Shown piece after piece: positions 11,925 through 24,032 of a stretch of DNA of 64,000 nucleotides. Under the pieces are notes generated by a model. That model made no database searches. It had not been told where the DNA came from and saw only the letters and a list, made by a program, of their open reading frames with translations. A program made the position numbers and the translations under genes. Every line of letters begins with the position of its first letter. The stretch's first letter is position 1. Source of the DNA: Lojkania enalia (Eukaryota; Ascomycota; Dothideomycetes; Pleosporales); the NCBI GenBank assembly GCA_010094045.1, contig ML986612.1, forward strand, positions 18,440 through 82,439, written 5' to 3'.

Positions 11925-14161
11925 ATGAAGCTGAAAGCTCTACTCGTCACTGCAGGCTTCAGCGCCACGGTGCTCGGCCTTGCATCCACGGAAGCCCCAA
12001 AGTCTCTCGACAAGACAGAGGATCCGAAGTTGCCTTCAATCATATGGCCTCTACCTGGTGTCTCGGTTTCGAGTATCGGCCCTCTTCCGTCGCATTTATG
12101 TGAGAAAAACTGCCTTCGAGTGCATGAAGAGTGTGTACATGAAAGTAGTGTCTTTGTTCCCCCCTACCCCTTCATCTAAGAAGTCGACCTTCGGTCGTGG
12201 TTGTAGTCGAACTAATAGCAAGCAGTGCTGTCCGAACTAGCCGGAACTCTCCCCTGCATCCATTGATGAATGTTGCAATCCGATTTGCCAGCTTTATGGA
12301 CGTTGTGATAGCTGCCAGGGCTGCCGCAGTTTGTCTCCTTCCTCTGGTATCGAGGAAAATACCTTAGGGAGTTGAGATCATCGACAATACGTCTGCTCGT
12401 AAGGTCAATATCGCTTTGTCTCCAAGGGACGATGACCGAAAATGCACCGCTAATTTTATCATGGTATGTTTTCCCAGTCTCTTGAATTCCAGTCTGTGTC
12501 GCCGTGACTGATGGCTTTGACAGGATTGTGGCAAGGATGAAAAGAGAGTCTTTGAGTGTTTAAATGTCTGCTCATGCCCTTACAACGGGCCTCAATAGTT
12601 CTTTGATGACGATCGTGCTCAAGATGCCGATACAGTCACTTCTTAAGATAAACAAGAATGTAATATCGGTTGCTTCTTTTACTCCATTCTTACGCGCGAA
12701 TGTTCCAGTATATATCGGGCCAAATGTGGTTGCAAAACGATGCCCCATTCCGACTCCATTGAAAGCAGGCAGGATCTTGAAGCCACAATTATTCCTCGCA
12801 ACGGCAACGCGCAGGGATATACAACGAAATGCATCTACGATTGCCATCAGATTAGAAAGTCGCTCGACCAACGTCTCCCTGAGCGCAGTTGTATTAGGAA
12901 TCCGCCAATTTAGACAAGCACAGCTACTACTCCATGTGCATCGGGGTCTCTGACGGCTACTGGTCCCCCTTCTACCCTAGCTCACTGCGACGACCCTAGT
13001 TGTTACTGTGACTATTATTTCTACGGTACGTTCTTGCAGTACTTCTCTATTTACATTATCAAACTATACTAAAGCTAGAGTAGGATTACATGAAACGCAA
13101 GCACTACTAGGGCTATTGCGGGGCAGAATGAAATTGTACGCTAGGCACTCCTGATCCGTCGACAAATATCTCGACCACGGCCATCTCCATTAAGGCGAAG
13201 AAATCCACTGCTTCCCGCGTATTCCCTGCGTTTACTCGCTTAGGTGAGCTTGTTTGCTACCATGAATACTGCTTTACCGTACGTCTTCATTGCACTCCTC
13301 TATTTAACTTTTAGAAATACAACACTATAGCGGCAATGCCTAAGACGTGATGACTGCTGACACTGTTGCGAGTTGCAATGCAATTGTCACTCAACAGCAT
13401 TTAGTATCTCGACAACGGCCATGTCTACCACTTCTTCGACGTTAATGTCGGGCACAACATTGGCCGAATTCACAACCACGACCCGCTATGCCGCATCGTA
13501 GAGTCTTCGCCTACGACGATGCCTATTCGTGTGTTTCCCTCTTAAATTCAACACAAAAGACAAAACGAACAGATCCGGGTAATGTGAATTACAATACAGC
13601 TGCTTCCCACACGGTCCGGATACGACACCGACGTCGACGACAACGACAACGACAAGGCCCGTCTTCACAGCTAGAACTGCTATCGCACGTCACGAAGCCC
13701 TGTACTGCGACGAACTCTGCTTATCCGTACATTGCTTTCCGCCAAAGCTTATGATGATACGAAGCTAACGAGTGGGAACAGCAATGCCGAAAGCGAGGAG
13801 ACACGCACAACGAGTTGCGATGCGGCTGCCCACCACACGGCGATCCGTATCCCGCGCCAACGACAACGACGAGGACTTCGTCTACGGCTACAACCCTCGC
13901 AGCCTCCGTGATCTCGAAGCAACGGGGAAAGCATCAGAGCGAGGAAGAGTGCAAGGTGATTGATAAGGAGCGTTATGAGGTAATCAAATACCGCCCTTAA
14001 ACACTCCTTCCTTGTCCATTCCAAAACATATCTAACTCCTAGGTCTAGGGATGCAAGAGAGCAGCTCCCGATACCCTACCCCTTTTGTGCGACTAGTGCC
14101 CCAAGCGGATGTATAAGTGGAATCCTGACTGCTACTTCTACACTGTAGCTCTAGACCAGTG
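11925..14161 (+). pseudogene. decayed gene for a modular cysteine-rich, Thr/Pro-linker secreted protein
   Basis: Starts with MKLKALLVTAGFSATVLGLA, a good signal peptide. Cysteine-rich blocks then follow one another in the same direction: CCNPICQLYGRCDSCQGC (about 12270), CGKDEKRVFECLNVCSC (about 12530-12590), CGCKTM (about 12730), DDPSCYCDYYFYG (about 13000), CELQYSCFPHGP (about 13584), LYCDELCLSVHCFPP (about 13705-13745) and CGCPPHGDPYPAP (about 13825), with Thr-rich linkers between. Plausible introns are GTATGT at 12463, GTACGT at 13027 and GTAATC near 13980. Stops break long frames at 12238-12240, 12595-12597, 12646-12648 and 12911-12913; each could be a Gln codon turned to TAG or TAA by C-to-T. 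The first 84 codons alone form a complete short frame, so a small secreted protein could still be made. Family not recognised; no enzymatic role is suggested. Confidence 0.55.
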
Positions 14162-15111
14162 AGCGAACATAGATGAATGAGGAATGGTTAGTCCGATAAT
14201 GAATGCCGGGTTCTACTTTCTTCTAAATAAGGGGGTGGAATGGAGGGATATAGGAATTTGGCGGGGATGCATTGAGATATGATTGATCAGTGTCAGGGGG
14301 TTTAAAATAGGATTCGGGCGATCAAACCAAACATCATTCCATCAAGTCCATAAAACTCGTAAATCCGTTATTCAACCCGCAGAGTTATCCCGTGACGCGA
14401 AAAAATAATGAAAAAATTTTTTTTTTCTCACTTTCAAAGACCCGGAACCAAGCCAATAGTACACTGCAATCACAAAGCAAACCAAAAGAGCATCTGCGGG
14501 CGGCATAGGACTAAAATCTACTCATCAATTCCTACTTATCGCATAACCTCCATAACCAGTAACCCCAACGACCATCCCACTCTGCTCATCTGAACAAAAC
14601 AACACATACACATATCGGGTATCTCTAGACAAACTATACGAAACAACATCTCCCTCACTCACCACACCGTCCCGAACCGCACCATCCGCAGACAAACAGA
14701 ATAGCGGCCGTCAAAATTCATGTCATGTGTAAAGATGCTTAGTTAGGCCAACAAGGACCGGGAAATTTTGGGTAAAGGGGAAGCGAGAATGAATGCCAGA
14801 CAACCAGACAAAACGAGGTGTCGAATTGAAACGGCGAGCCCCGCCTTGACCCATGCAGGAATTTTTTTTTTTTTTTTTTTTGAAAAAAGGAACATGAGTT
14901 TAGAGGGTACAAAGGAGAAACATTATTAAAGGCTGAATACGTGGCACCAGAAGCTAGCCATCATCAAGCGCATGTTTCCGCCTCGATAACCGGCAGTGTG
15001 CTGATGCTCACTTAGTTAAATGGTCCAAAGCTCGTTCTGTTCCAGGAATGATCGGCCGCCTGCTCATGCGCGTCAATGACCATGGATGAGGAAGGAGGGG
15101 CGAATGCTGGC
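14162..15111. other. intergenic region with a T20 run
   Basis: No coding frame was recognised. A run of 20 T lies at 14862-14881. The right part is the 3' flank of the minus-strand F-box gene. Confidence 0.6.
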
Positions 15112-17092
15112 TCAGTCTTGACCCATCATCTCGCTTCCCTCACCAAAATCGTCTTCTATTTCCTCCAGTGCCATCGTGTTGGCCTGTGCCGTGACATTAA
15201 CGATCACATCGGGATCGCTTTCATCAAACATGGTGCCGTCAGCGTCGAATGTTGTGCGCACCATGCGGGGTCCGCCCGGTTGGTCAGCGTTGAGGTAATT
15301 GCGGAGACGCTGAACGCCAACGCCGCTGAAGACACAGAACACCTCGCGCTGGTGCTCGTTGAATTCTGGGTGGGAGGTCAACGTTTTTGGTATACTGGGA
15401 GGGAGGGGGGTAAGCGGACCTGGTGGAGCTTCGCGGCAGAAGATGACGAGATCTTCGCGTAGGAAGGCTTGGACACCCGTTAAACTCAAGTGCGTTAAGC
15501 GTGGGCAGTTGTTCAACAAAGCGTGGATACCCTTAATCAAAATCAATATATGATTGAACTGGTCAAGAGAAGGTGCAGGGTCAGGATATGACATACCTGA
15601 AGGGTTAGGTTGGTGCAGTAGCTAAGATGGACCCTCTCGAGTACACTTGGAGATACCGGCCCCCCTGACCCGACCTGCTTTGGTTTCGCCAGTGCCAAAA
15701 TGCTGCGATCTGTTATGTTACCGCACTTGACTAAACCAATCCGCTTAAGCTTTGGCAATGTAGCCAGCTGTATAACGGAGGAGTCGGTTAGGTTAGAGCA
15801 GCAGGCCAAGTCTATGTATCGAATTCGATTACAAAGTTTGACAAGCTGTGATACGCCAGCATCTGTAATTCGTGAACAATGGCCCAGATGAATGTAGTGT
15901 AGATTCTTTCCTAGCCTGGTAATGGAGAATACTGAACGGTCTGTGAGTAGCCTGCACTTCGCGAGGACTAGGTTGCGGAGGCGTGGCGCAGCTTGAACGA
16001 TCTTCTGGACGCCTGCATCCTGCAATTCACCACAGTCGGTGAGATCCAGGATTCGTAGGCTCTCGTATGCGGCATCTGCGGGAAGACGGAGGAAGGCATT
16101 ATCGGTGATTCGCCAGCAGCGAGCTAATCGCAGCTCGCGAAGATGTAAGCCCTCTGTGATGAGGGTAGTGATAGATTCGTCTTCGAGACTTTTACAGTCG
16201 AAGAGATCGATCTCAAGGATATAGCGACAGTTCCTGGCAAACGCAATGATGGACTTGTCCGTCAGTTGCGAACAGCCGTTAAGTTTGAGCTATAATCTGT
16301 TAGCGTTGTTAGGGGCCACGCGAACGAGTAGAATGGTCTTACCCTCTTCAAGTGCTTGCAGCTGCGTGCCACGGCTTCGAGCGAATCATCCGTGATCTTC
16401 TTGCAGTTTGTGATGTTCAGTCCCTGCAATCTTACGGCATTATCAGCTAACACCAGCATAGTCTTGTCCGTGATCGACTCCAACCCGGTCACATCTAGAG
16501 CGAGGAGACTCCGGTTGTCCTTGAGCATGGCCGTCAAGCTCAGGTCTGTGAGCTTCGTGCAGTTTGTCAGTGTTAGACGCTCGACACGCTTGCAATCGGA
16601 AAGTGGCTGTAGCGTGCCATCACTGGCGTCGGTGCCCAAAGCGGATAGATTCAAGCGCTTGATGAGGCTGGCGTAGTCAAAGAAGCTGTTCGTCCGCCTG
16701 ACCGTCATGATGACATTCTTGACGCTGCTGAACTTGTTCGTCTGGGGCCTGTGCCAGAGCAGCCCCACAGCGTTCCTCGACCACTCTGTCGATACTAGCA
16801 TGCAGTTTTTGAGGTCGTTTGGGGATGATAGCTTGGCAAATATGGAGATCATGAGCTCGGCGGGCAGGCGCGAGATGGGCGAGACACGGCAGCGCTCCTC
16901 GAGGGCGCGGCGGAGGGCATCGTCGTTGTCCTCCTCGGGCAAAACAGACGGGGCCAGAGACGACTGCGAGTCGTTTGGCTGGAGCATAAAGGAGTCATTG
17001 TCGTCGTCTGGGCAGCGCTCGGGTGACGTGGATGCGGAGGTGTCGGAGCGGGAGGCGCTAAGGTCTCGCTGGACTCTACGGGAGCGTGTCAT
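15112..17092 (-). CDS. grrA: F-box / leucine-rich-repeat protein, GRR1-like SCF ubiquitin-ligase subunit
   Basis: Three exons, 17092..16343, 16289..15597 and 15531..15112, all phase 0, give 620 residues. Introns use GTAAGA..TATAG and GTATGT..TTAAG. Residues 1-70 are acidic, Ser-rich and disordered. An F-box follows at about 70-115 (ISRLPAELMISIFAKLSS). Then come about 11-12 AMN1/GRR1-type LRRs of about 26 residues with the L-x-L-x-x-C-x-x-[IL]-T-D pattern (LTLTNCTKLTD, LNITNCKKITD, IHLGHCSRITD). This is the GRR1/GrrA family: the F-box binds Skp1 in the SCF complex and the LRRs bind phosphorylated substrates. In yeast GRR1 acts in glucose sensing and cyclin turnover, and Aspergillus GrrA is needed for ascospore formation. 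The 120-residue tail after the LRRs is acidic. Length fits the family. Confidence 0.93.
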
Positions 17093-19867
17093 GGCGGAAT
17101 ATTCAGCGGTAGAGATGCGACGGCTGCAAATATGGCGGATATATGGACGGCGGAGCGGGAGCCCGAAGGAGGGGGAGTAGGTCGGTAGTGGGAAGTGCGC
17201 GTAGACGGTAATGTGCAGTGGTGGTGAGGCTGGTTGGCGTTGGCTAAGCGACGTCGAAGCAACAAACGCAGCTTACCACCGTCTCCCGCCCAGGCGTGCC
17301 CAGCGCAGTCTGCAGGCGGCCGGGGGCCGGTGTGAAGAGGATGACTGCGGGGGCGGGAAGGGACCTGAGTGCGTACAGCGCAAACCTTTGGCTGTGAAGA
17401 AGTGCTGTGTGCCGCCCGTATGGACGCTGGACCCCGGCTTGTTTAGATTGCTTGGGCAGGCTAGCTGTTGTGTGCGCGGGTATGACGGGGGACAGCAAAC
17501 AGCAGCTGGACAGATTGGAACAGTGGAAGCACTCGGGGTGGAAGTGCCTCCTGCTTGTGCGCGGCGAGCAGCAGCAGCAGCGGAAAAGGTAAATATACAC
17601 TTACTCGGGCAGGCCAGGGACGGGGGAGACGTTGTTGGTCATGAAGCAGCGGCCCCGTCGTCAGCACCGTGCACCGCGACCAGGAGGAGAACGCAGTATG
17701 GGCGCTTGGCGGCCATGGCCTGGCTATGCCCGTGCGCTGTGCGACTTCAAGTGGCTGATTTGGACGCAGATGGGCACTGGATCGTCGCCCGTCTGGACTC
17801 CTCTCGCCGGTCTCTACGCCGCGCCATGATTGAAACACGCTGCACCGGCGCCGTCGCTGGCCCTTTGCGGGCGGCTGTCACTTTTCTGTCTCTGAACCGC
17901 GGCTTGTGGTCGGCATCACGGTTCTCTGAGCGCCGATGCCATCGCTACAAACGCGTCATGTGTTGCAAGACATACCAGACATCCATCTCGACCTACTACC
18001 CATACTCGGACACCTGACAGTGTGCGACGCCGACGACAACCGGGCACACCGGGCGGCCTGAATCTCTCCGCCGCGACCTACGTTACTTTCCGAGGCATGG
18101 ATTGAAGGTATGCGCATCTCGACCCCACTCTCAGCCTGTGTCGAAACAAGAAACTTGCAGAGCCGCCCTGGCCCGCCTCCAACGCACCCTAGATCTAGAT
18201 CTCAACGTCTCGAACGCCCGTTCGTCTTGTCGCCCCGGCCATTCACGTGGGCTATCGCCAAAACACGGTCTCGCATTCTATCTACCCGAGCACATGTCTC
18301 GTTGAGTATTGCCATCACCTCCCCCATCTTCGTCCACCCTAGACCCCAGTCCCGGACAGCTTTAACGCCCAACATCACGGCACATCGTGATGCGTACCAA
18401 AAAGTCACCACAGTATGACATAGGCGGCCGCGTGGCAATTGGCATGGTTCTCTGCAGGGCAACGCAGCAGTCTGACGGCCTTGGAAAAGAAATGTGAAAT
18501 GGCACGACGCAACCACTGTCGGTCCTAAGTTAGCTGCAGCGACATCCACACCCCCCAGCCTAGAAACTTCAGATCGACAGCTAACGTGTTCATTTGTATC
18601 CCATCGACGGGTCCAATAATAATTGCTTCTCCTGTGCCTGTTGGATCGACTTCTCTTCTCCCGCTTCTATGCCAACCATTTACCGCATTTGGCCTGCGTT
18701 CATAGCTAAGATTGGCCCCGCTACTGTGATTGTTGTGGTGATGCCGTATTGCTGGACAGAGCCCAAATTTTATGGGAGGACAGCCTGACTGAGCCATCAA
18801 GTCTACCTTGGCGGACTGCATAGAACCTCTTAGGACAAGGCAAAGTGCTCTCCCAGAGAATAATTCGGGGTCTATTTCCGAACAAACTTCCAACTAAGTA
18901 CTGCTGAATGTAAATGTAGGTGACCGAAGCGAGACTGACAATACGGCAAACTTAACATGACATGAATATACTCATTTCGGATAGGCATGTATAATTAGAT
19001 GGTATTATCAAATTAACAGAATATAGGTGCTCGACTATGAATGTTCTCGCCTACGCGTGTCTAATGTACTCTAAATTAGGTGCATACGTCCAAAAGATGG
19101 GACCGACTATGTATTTTTGTCCTCATTATCCTTTTTGCTCTGATCTTTCTAGACTCGTGCCTAGACATCATTCTCCAATCTTAGGTGCAAAATGCACCTT
19201 GAGTAATCCTTCATTAGGATAACAAAGGACATGGAATTTCGAGCTCATTGTCGCCAGCTTCGAGAGCACTCGGCCCTGATTAGTACATCTCAACAGAGCT
19301 GTTGATGCAATCCAAATGCGAATTGTTTGAAGCACCAAGGAATCTAGACGCAGGACATTGCCATATACTTGCATGATCTAATCGTTCTCTTTATTTAAAG
19401 TTGCAGAATTTCCTGTTCGCATCTATGTCTTAGCTGTAGATGTCCTAGGCTGTTGTATGGGGAGACTTGGTGCGGACCAATCGCTGCGCCACACCTCAAA
19501 CACTGAATACATCTAATGAGTAGGGACAAAAAACGTATGAAAGCAAAAGAACAGGACTAAGTTGATTGCTCAATGGAATATCTTTACGAAAGTGACGGGA
19601 TGCAAATGGCGGTGCCAGGATCGTTGTTATGGCGTGCGGGATTGCCGTCGAGTCCTAGTGTGGCTTTGCGTAACACCGCCGCCTACAATGCTCTCGATGG
19701 CTTGAAACCACTCAGACACACGGCCCTGTGACAACCACCACCGCCTAGACAGTCGCATACGCTCCATTAAGCGTGATCCTAGCTCTCATCAAAGGACCCT
19801 CTACCTTCATGTTCGCTCTCTAGGCCCGCCTCCCTCCTGCTCCGCCGCAGGCCCCCTCACCGCTATC
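17093..19867. other. long intergenic region between two divergent genes
   Basis: The 2.8 kb between the F-box gene (minus) and the kinase gene (plus) serves as the promoter side of both. The first kilobase is CG-rich with long unsupported frames on both strands, including an open plus frame at 17211-18017 rich in Arg, Ala and Cys without family marks. No RNA gene or transposon was recognised. Long leaders are common upstream of such regulators. Confidence 0.55.
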
Positions 19868-22800
19868 ATGTCCTTTACACGCTATGCCCATCCTGCTGCC
19901 TCCTCGATACCCCACCAGCAAGCAGCATATCGCGCATCAGCGCCTACTTTCAATGCCCCGCCTGGTACCTTCTCTCCCGGGACGAAAGTCCAGGTGGGCA
20001 ATCACCGCGTTGTCATCGAGAAATACCTCTCCGAAGGTGGTTTCGCCCACGTCTACGTCGTCCGCGTCCCCAAAACCGACGACCACACGCCTGAAGTCGC
20101 TGTACTAAAAAGAGTAGCGGTCCCAGATAAAGAGGCGTTGGCAAACATGCGGACTGAGGTGGAAACCATGAAAAAGTTGAAGGGCCATAAACACATCGTA
20201 ACCTACATCGATTCGCATGCTTCGCAACTGAAGGGTGGGGGATACGAGGTTTTTCTACTCATGGAATACTGCTCGGGTGGGGGGCTAATAGATTTTATGA
20301 ACACAAGGCTACAGCACAGACTCACGGAGCCGGAGATTTTACACATCTTCTCAGATGTGGCCGAGGGAACCGCTACTATGCACTACCTGAAGCCACCGCT
20401 ACTGCACCGAGACCTCAAGGTCGAGAATGTTTTGATATCAACTTCCGGATCCTCGAAGATTTACAAACTATGCGATTTCGGGTCTTCTGCGCCTCCGAGA
20501 CCTGCTGCGAAGACCGCTGCCGAGGGAAGGTTGATCGAAGATGATGTGCAACGGCACACAACACTACAGTACCGAAGTCCAGAGATGATTGATGTTTACC
20601 GGAAACAGCCTATAGACGAGAAAAGTGATATATGGGCCTTGGGGGTACTTCTATATAAACTGTGTTACTATACAACACCCTTTGAAGAAGTGGGACAGAT
20701 GGCTATCTTGAATGCAAGCTTCAAATTTCCCGCATATCCTCATTTCTCAGACCGGTTACAGAATCTCATTGGTATGGCCTATCAAGGGTTCTGGCAACGC
20801 CGCCAAGCTGACTGTACAAACAGCATCCATGTTGCGAGAGAATCCTCAACATCGACCAAATATTTACCAGGTCGTGGTTGAGGTGTGTTCCATGAGGCAT
20901 AGGAATGTTCCCATTAGAGATGTAGGTTTCAGAGCCATTTTTGTCATCTGTAGCTAATATGTAACAGATCTACTCCAACCGAACCGAATCGGAAGACCGA
21001 AGAAATCAGCAATTGCCGTCTCCAGAACCAAGTGTTTCCTCACCGCCCATCATAGGGCTGCAGAAGGTTGCTCCCGTGCAGCAGGTACAAAACATACCGG
21101 AAATTACGCCTATGAGACGCGGAAGACCCACAGCTCCGGCACAGCAACTATCTCGGGCGAAACCGAGTCCTTCACCAATGAGGGGAACGAAGTCCGATCC
21201 ATTTGCAGCCCTTGATTCTCAGAATATCCAATTGAGAAATGCAGCTGTAGATGAACTTGCGGGCCGATTCCCTTCGCTAGATGAGTTCTCATTATTGCAC
21301 GACCGGGGACAAAAGTTTGAGTTTGGTCAGACACCAGCGTTGACAACGGGTCCTAAGCAGGAAACGCTCAACAAGCGAGTCACACAGGCCCTTGCTGACG
21401 ACGCTTTTGCATTCCCTCCCGTGACTAAAGCAGAGCCTTTACCCGCAAGCAAACCGGCATCAGCTGCTCCTTCTACCGGGGTGTCTAGGTCTGCTTCAGT
21501 CAAGACAACGTCTTACGAACCGTCCAAAGAGAGCCCAAGACAGTCTGACAATACCCTCATAATACACCAACCAACTCCAAAACGACCATCGATGGTCTCT
21601 ACCGGTATTCAAACCTCACCATCATCTTCTCCTGCTCCACAAAAGTACGCAGATGCTAACAAGCGACCTGTTTGGCGCGTACCGGACTCCTCTTCGCATC
21701 ACCATCGCGCCTTGAGCCAGCCTCGGACACTTGAAAAAGCACAGCCTAGTCCATCATCCTTGAGGCCAGATCACACCCTTCCGACACGCCCATCGCTCTT
21801 GGAATCATCTCGATCGAAATCACAGGGCAGCACACTTGGCATTCCCAAATCGCCCGCATCGTCACGGCCCTCGCTCGAAAGCCAAAGACCTTCTGCACTG
21901 GACTTAGGTGATGCACTTGGTAGATCAAAATCTGCAAACTCACGTCCGCGTCCGACAAGTGTCCATCTCGAGTCCAATCTGGACTATCTCCGCGATCGAG
22001 AGCGGGCTCCAGGCCGTAGCTTCGACGCACCATCCCTCTCCAAATTATCACCGTCGGGCGCAACCCAAGGTTCGGACGAGGAAACAGAGGAGAAGAACAT
22101 TAGGTCCAGCGTAGACTTCCTTCGAGCCATCGAAGACGACTCGTCGGGACAAAGGAAACATCGCAGAAGTACCAGCCAAACAAAACACGCAAAACGATCA
22201 AGCCTATCGTCAATAACAAGTAATACTAGGAACATAGTCAGAGGCAAATTCGGCGATGCCTTCCGAAAATTTGAGTCAAACAACGCCACGACTGCAGAAC
22301 CAGAACCTCCCCTAACCCCAACGGGCCATATCATAGATCGCACTGGGAAGACGTTGACTCCCATCGCCGGCTCGGAAGCCACGGGCGGTACGAGCGATGA
22401 CGATCGCACCATGGATGAAACGCAAGACCTGCCCCCGGAGGTCCGCCGCGAACTTGAACGACGTCGTCTTTCTCAGGAGGAGAAGCGTGTTGCCGATGCC
22501 GCAGCCGAGTACCGGAAGAGACTGGCTGAACAAGGCGACCAAATCAAGGGCAAGGCCGCGCCAAGCCGCGCGTCCACCATCCAAAACCGCGTGAAGTCTC
22601 TTCTAGACGATAGCAAGCACATAGCAACGTCCCGTACGGCCAAGGGTTATGGCCACTACGCAGATGCGGGTAAACCGCTCCCTTCAAGACCATCGGAACA
22701 GAGCATCGCAAGACAACCACCAGCTGTGGCAAGGAAGTCGCTCCCAAAAGTCGTACCACCTACCCAACCGCTCGCAGATCTCTCCTTCAGCAAGCCTAGG

Positions 22801-23103
22801 AACGCGCCCAGTCAGCAGATATTAACATCTACATCCGCGCCGCCAGCCGCGCAGCGCACAGCGACAGGGGCGCGACCTTCGGCACCGCCGAAGCCTATAG
22901 CCCTGAGGACTGGCAGCGCTGCTGAATCCGTACCTGGGAAGTCGAGCCCTGTCGCCAAGGATAAGCCGTTGCCTGTACCGGCGACTATGGACGGTGATGA
23001 TTTCGATATGGCGACGTTTAGTAAGAGGTATCCGAGTCTTAGCGGGTTTGAGATGGTGGAGACGGAGATTCCAGGTCGGCCGAGGACTGCGAGGGATATA
23101 TAG
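19868..23103 (+). CDS. Ser/Thr protein kinase of the NAK family (Ark1/Prk1/Akl1-like)
   Basis: Exons 19868..20771, 20824..20921 and 20968..23103 give 1045 residues. Introns are GTATGG..AACAG and a 46-nt GTAGGT..AACAG. The kinase domain spans about 45-325: Gly loop LSEGGFAHVY, Lys in VAVLKRV, HRDLKVEN catalytic loop, DFGS in place of the usual DFGx, YRSPEM in place of APE, and SDIWALGVLLYKLCYY. Exon 2 carries NPQHRPNIYQVV, the end of the domain. The remaining 700 residues are disordered, rich in Ser and Pro, with P-x-x-P stretches and many S/T-P sites. In yeast, Ark1, Prk1 and Akl1 phosphorylate endocytic adaptors and control actin patches; mammalian AAK1 and GAK are relatives. A role in endocytosis at the cell cortex follows from the family. 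The SPE change is typical for this family. Confidence 0.92.
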
Positions 23104-24032
23104 TCTTATGTTTGGTTTTTCTTCCTTCCTTTTCCTCCCTTTTTTATAATAAATAGAAAAGATCTATTGGGTACCTTGTTGCTAGTTGTTTAGTTATATT
23201 AAGTTTTATGGATTGGGATTGGGATTGTATTTGGATGGAAAGTCCCAAATTTTAAAAAGATGTTGGAGATGGCCTTTCTTTAATAGAGATTTGCAGCGAT
23301 TAGAGATCATGGTGTTTGGGAAAAGGAATGTTGGGGATGTTGTGGATGTTCCGGAGTGGGTTTTTGTTGGTGTGGAGACTTGATGGAGTGGTGAGGTTGT
23401 GAGCAAGGGAGGGGGGCTGTTATTGTTTGAGTAAATAGATGGTCGCGTACGTACTCTTTAATATAAGATATATATATATAGTATTTGAAGACATGTTGTT
23501 GAGATGTGATAGTGTGGTTCGGAGACGGGGGTAGAGTGGGATTTAGGGTTTGGCTGGATGGTGTCAATTTGGCTAATGATGCCCACTTGAGTTTTGGTCG
23601 CCAGATTTTTAAGAGGAGGCGAGCGTTTCATGATCAGGAAAGTATTTTAGACGCCTTGCTCGGGGTTCCTTGCGATGTCTGGTAATGGGAAAGGTGGGTT
23701 GTGGGGGTTAGGGGCGGAGATATCTCAGGTAGAGTGTAAAAGGGGAGGATTAAATGTCTTCTTAATGCTAGAAATGTATATTGGGATTTGATAGGAGTTT
23801 TAGTGGAGGGCACGAGGGATTCTGGCCTATGAAGGATATGTATTGTGAACAAGCCACATGTGCTTGATGCCGGAAGGTTGGTTAGGATTAGACAGTAGTT
23901 TTAAGGTGGGACTGGCAAGATTCCATGCTACAAAGGGGAATTATCGTATGCTAGAGACGGATCATTGCGAGTATGTGAATGTCCCTCCTAATGCTTTCAT
24001 AGCTACAAATTTGCAACCCAACGAAACTGAAG
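23104..24032. other. intergenic region
   Basis: 3' flank of the kinase gene. TAATAA-type A/T signals occur near 23145-23155. No convincing coding frame; the minus-strand frames at 23206-23852 are Pro/Thr/His-rich by-products of a G/T-rich plus strand. Confidence 0.55.

Noticed and set aside
13486..13668. Minus-strand frame with a Val run inside the Cys-rich gene
   Set aside because: The Val run mirrors the Thr-rich linker on the plus strand.
17211..18017. Open plus-strand frame of 268 codons upstream of the F-box gene
   Set aside because: Rich in Arg, Ala and Cys from CG-rich DNA, no family marks, competing frames on both strands in the same place; more likely leader or promoter DNA.
23206..23852. 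Pro/Thr/His-rich minus-strand frames after the kinase gene
   Set aside because: Composition follows from a G/T-rich plus strand; no start context or homology.
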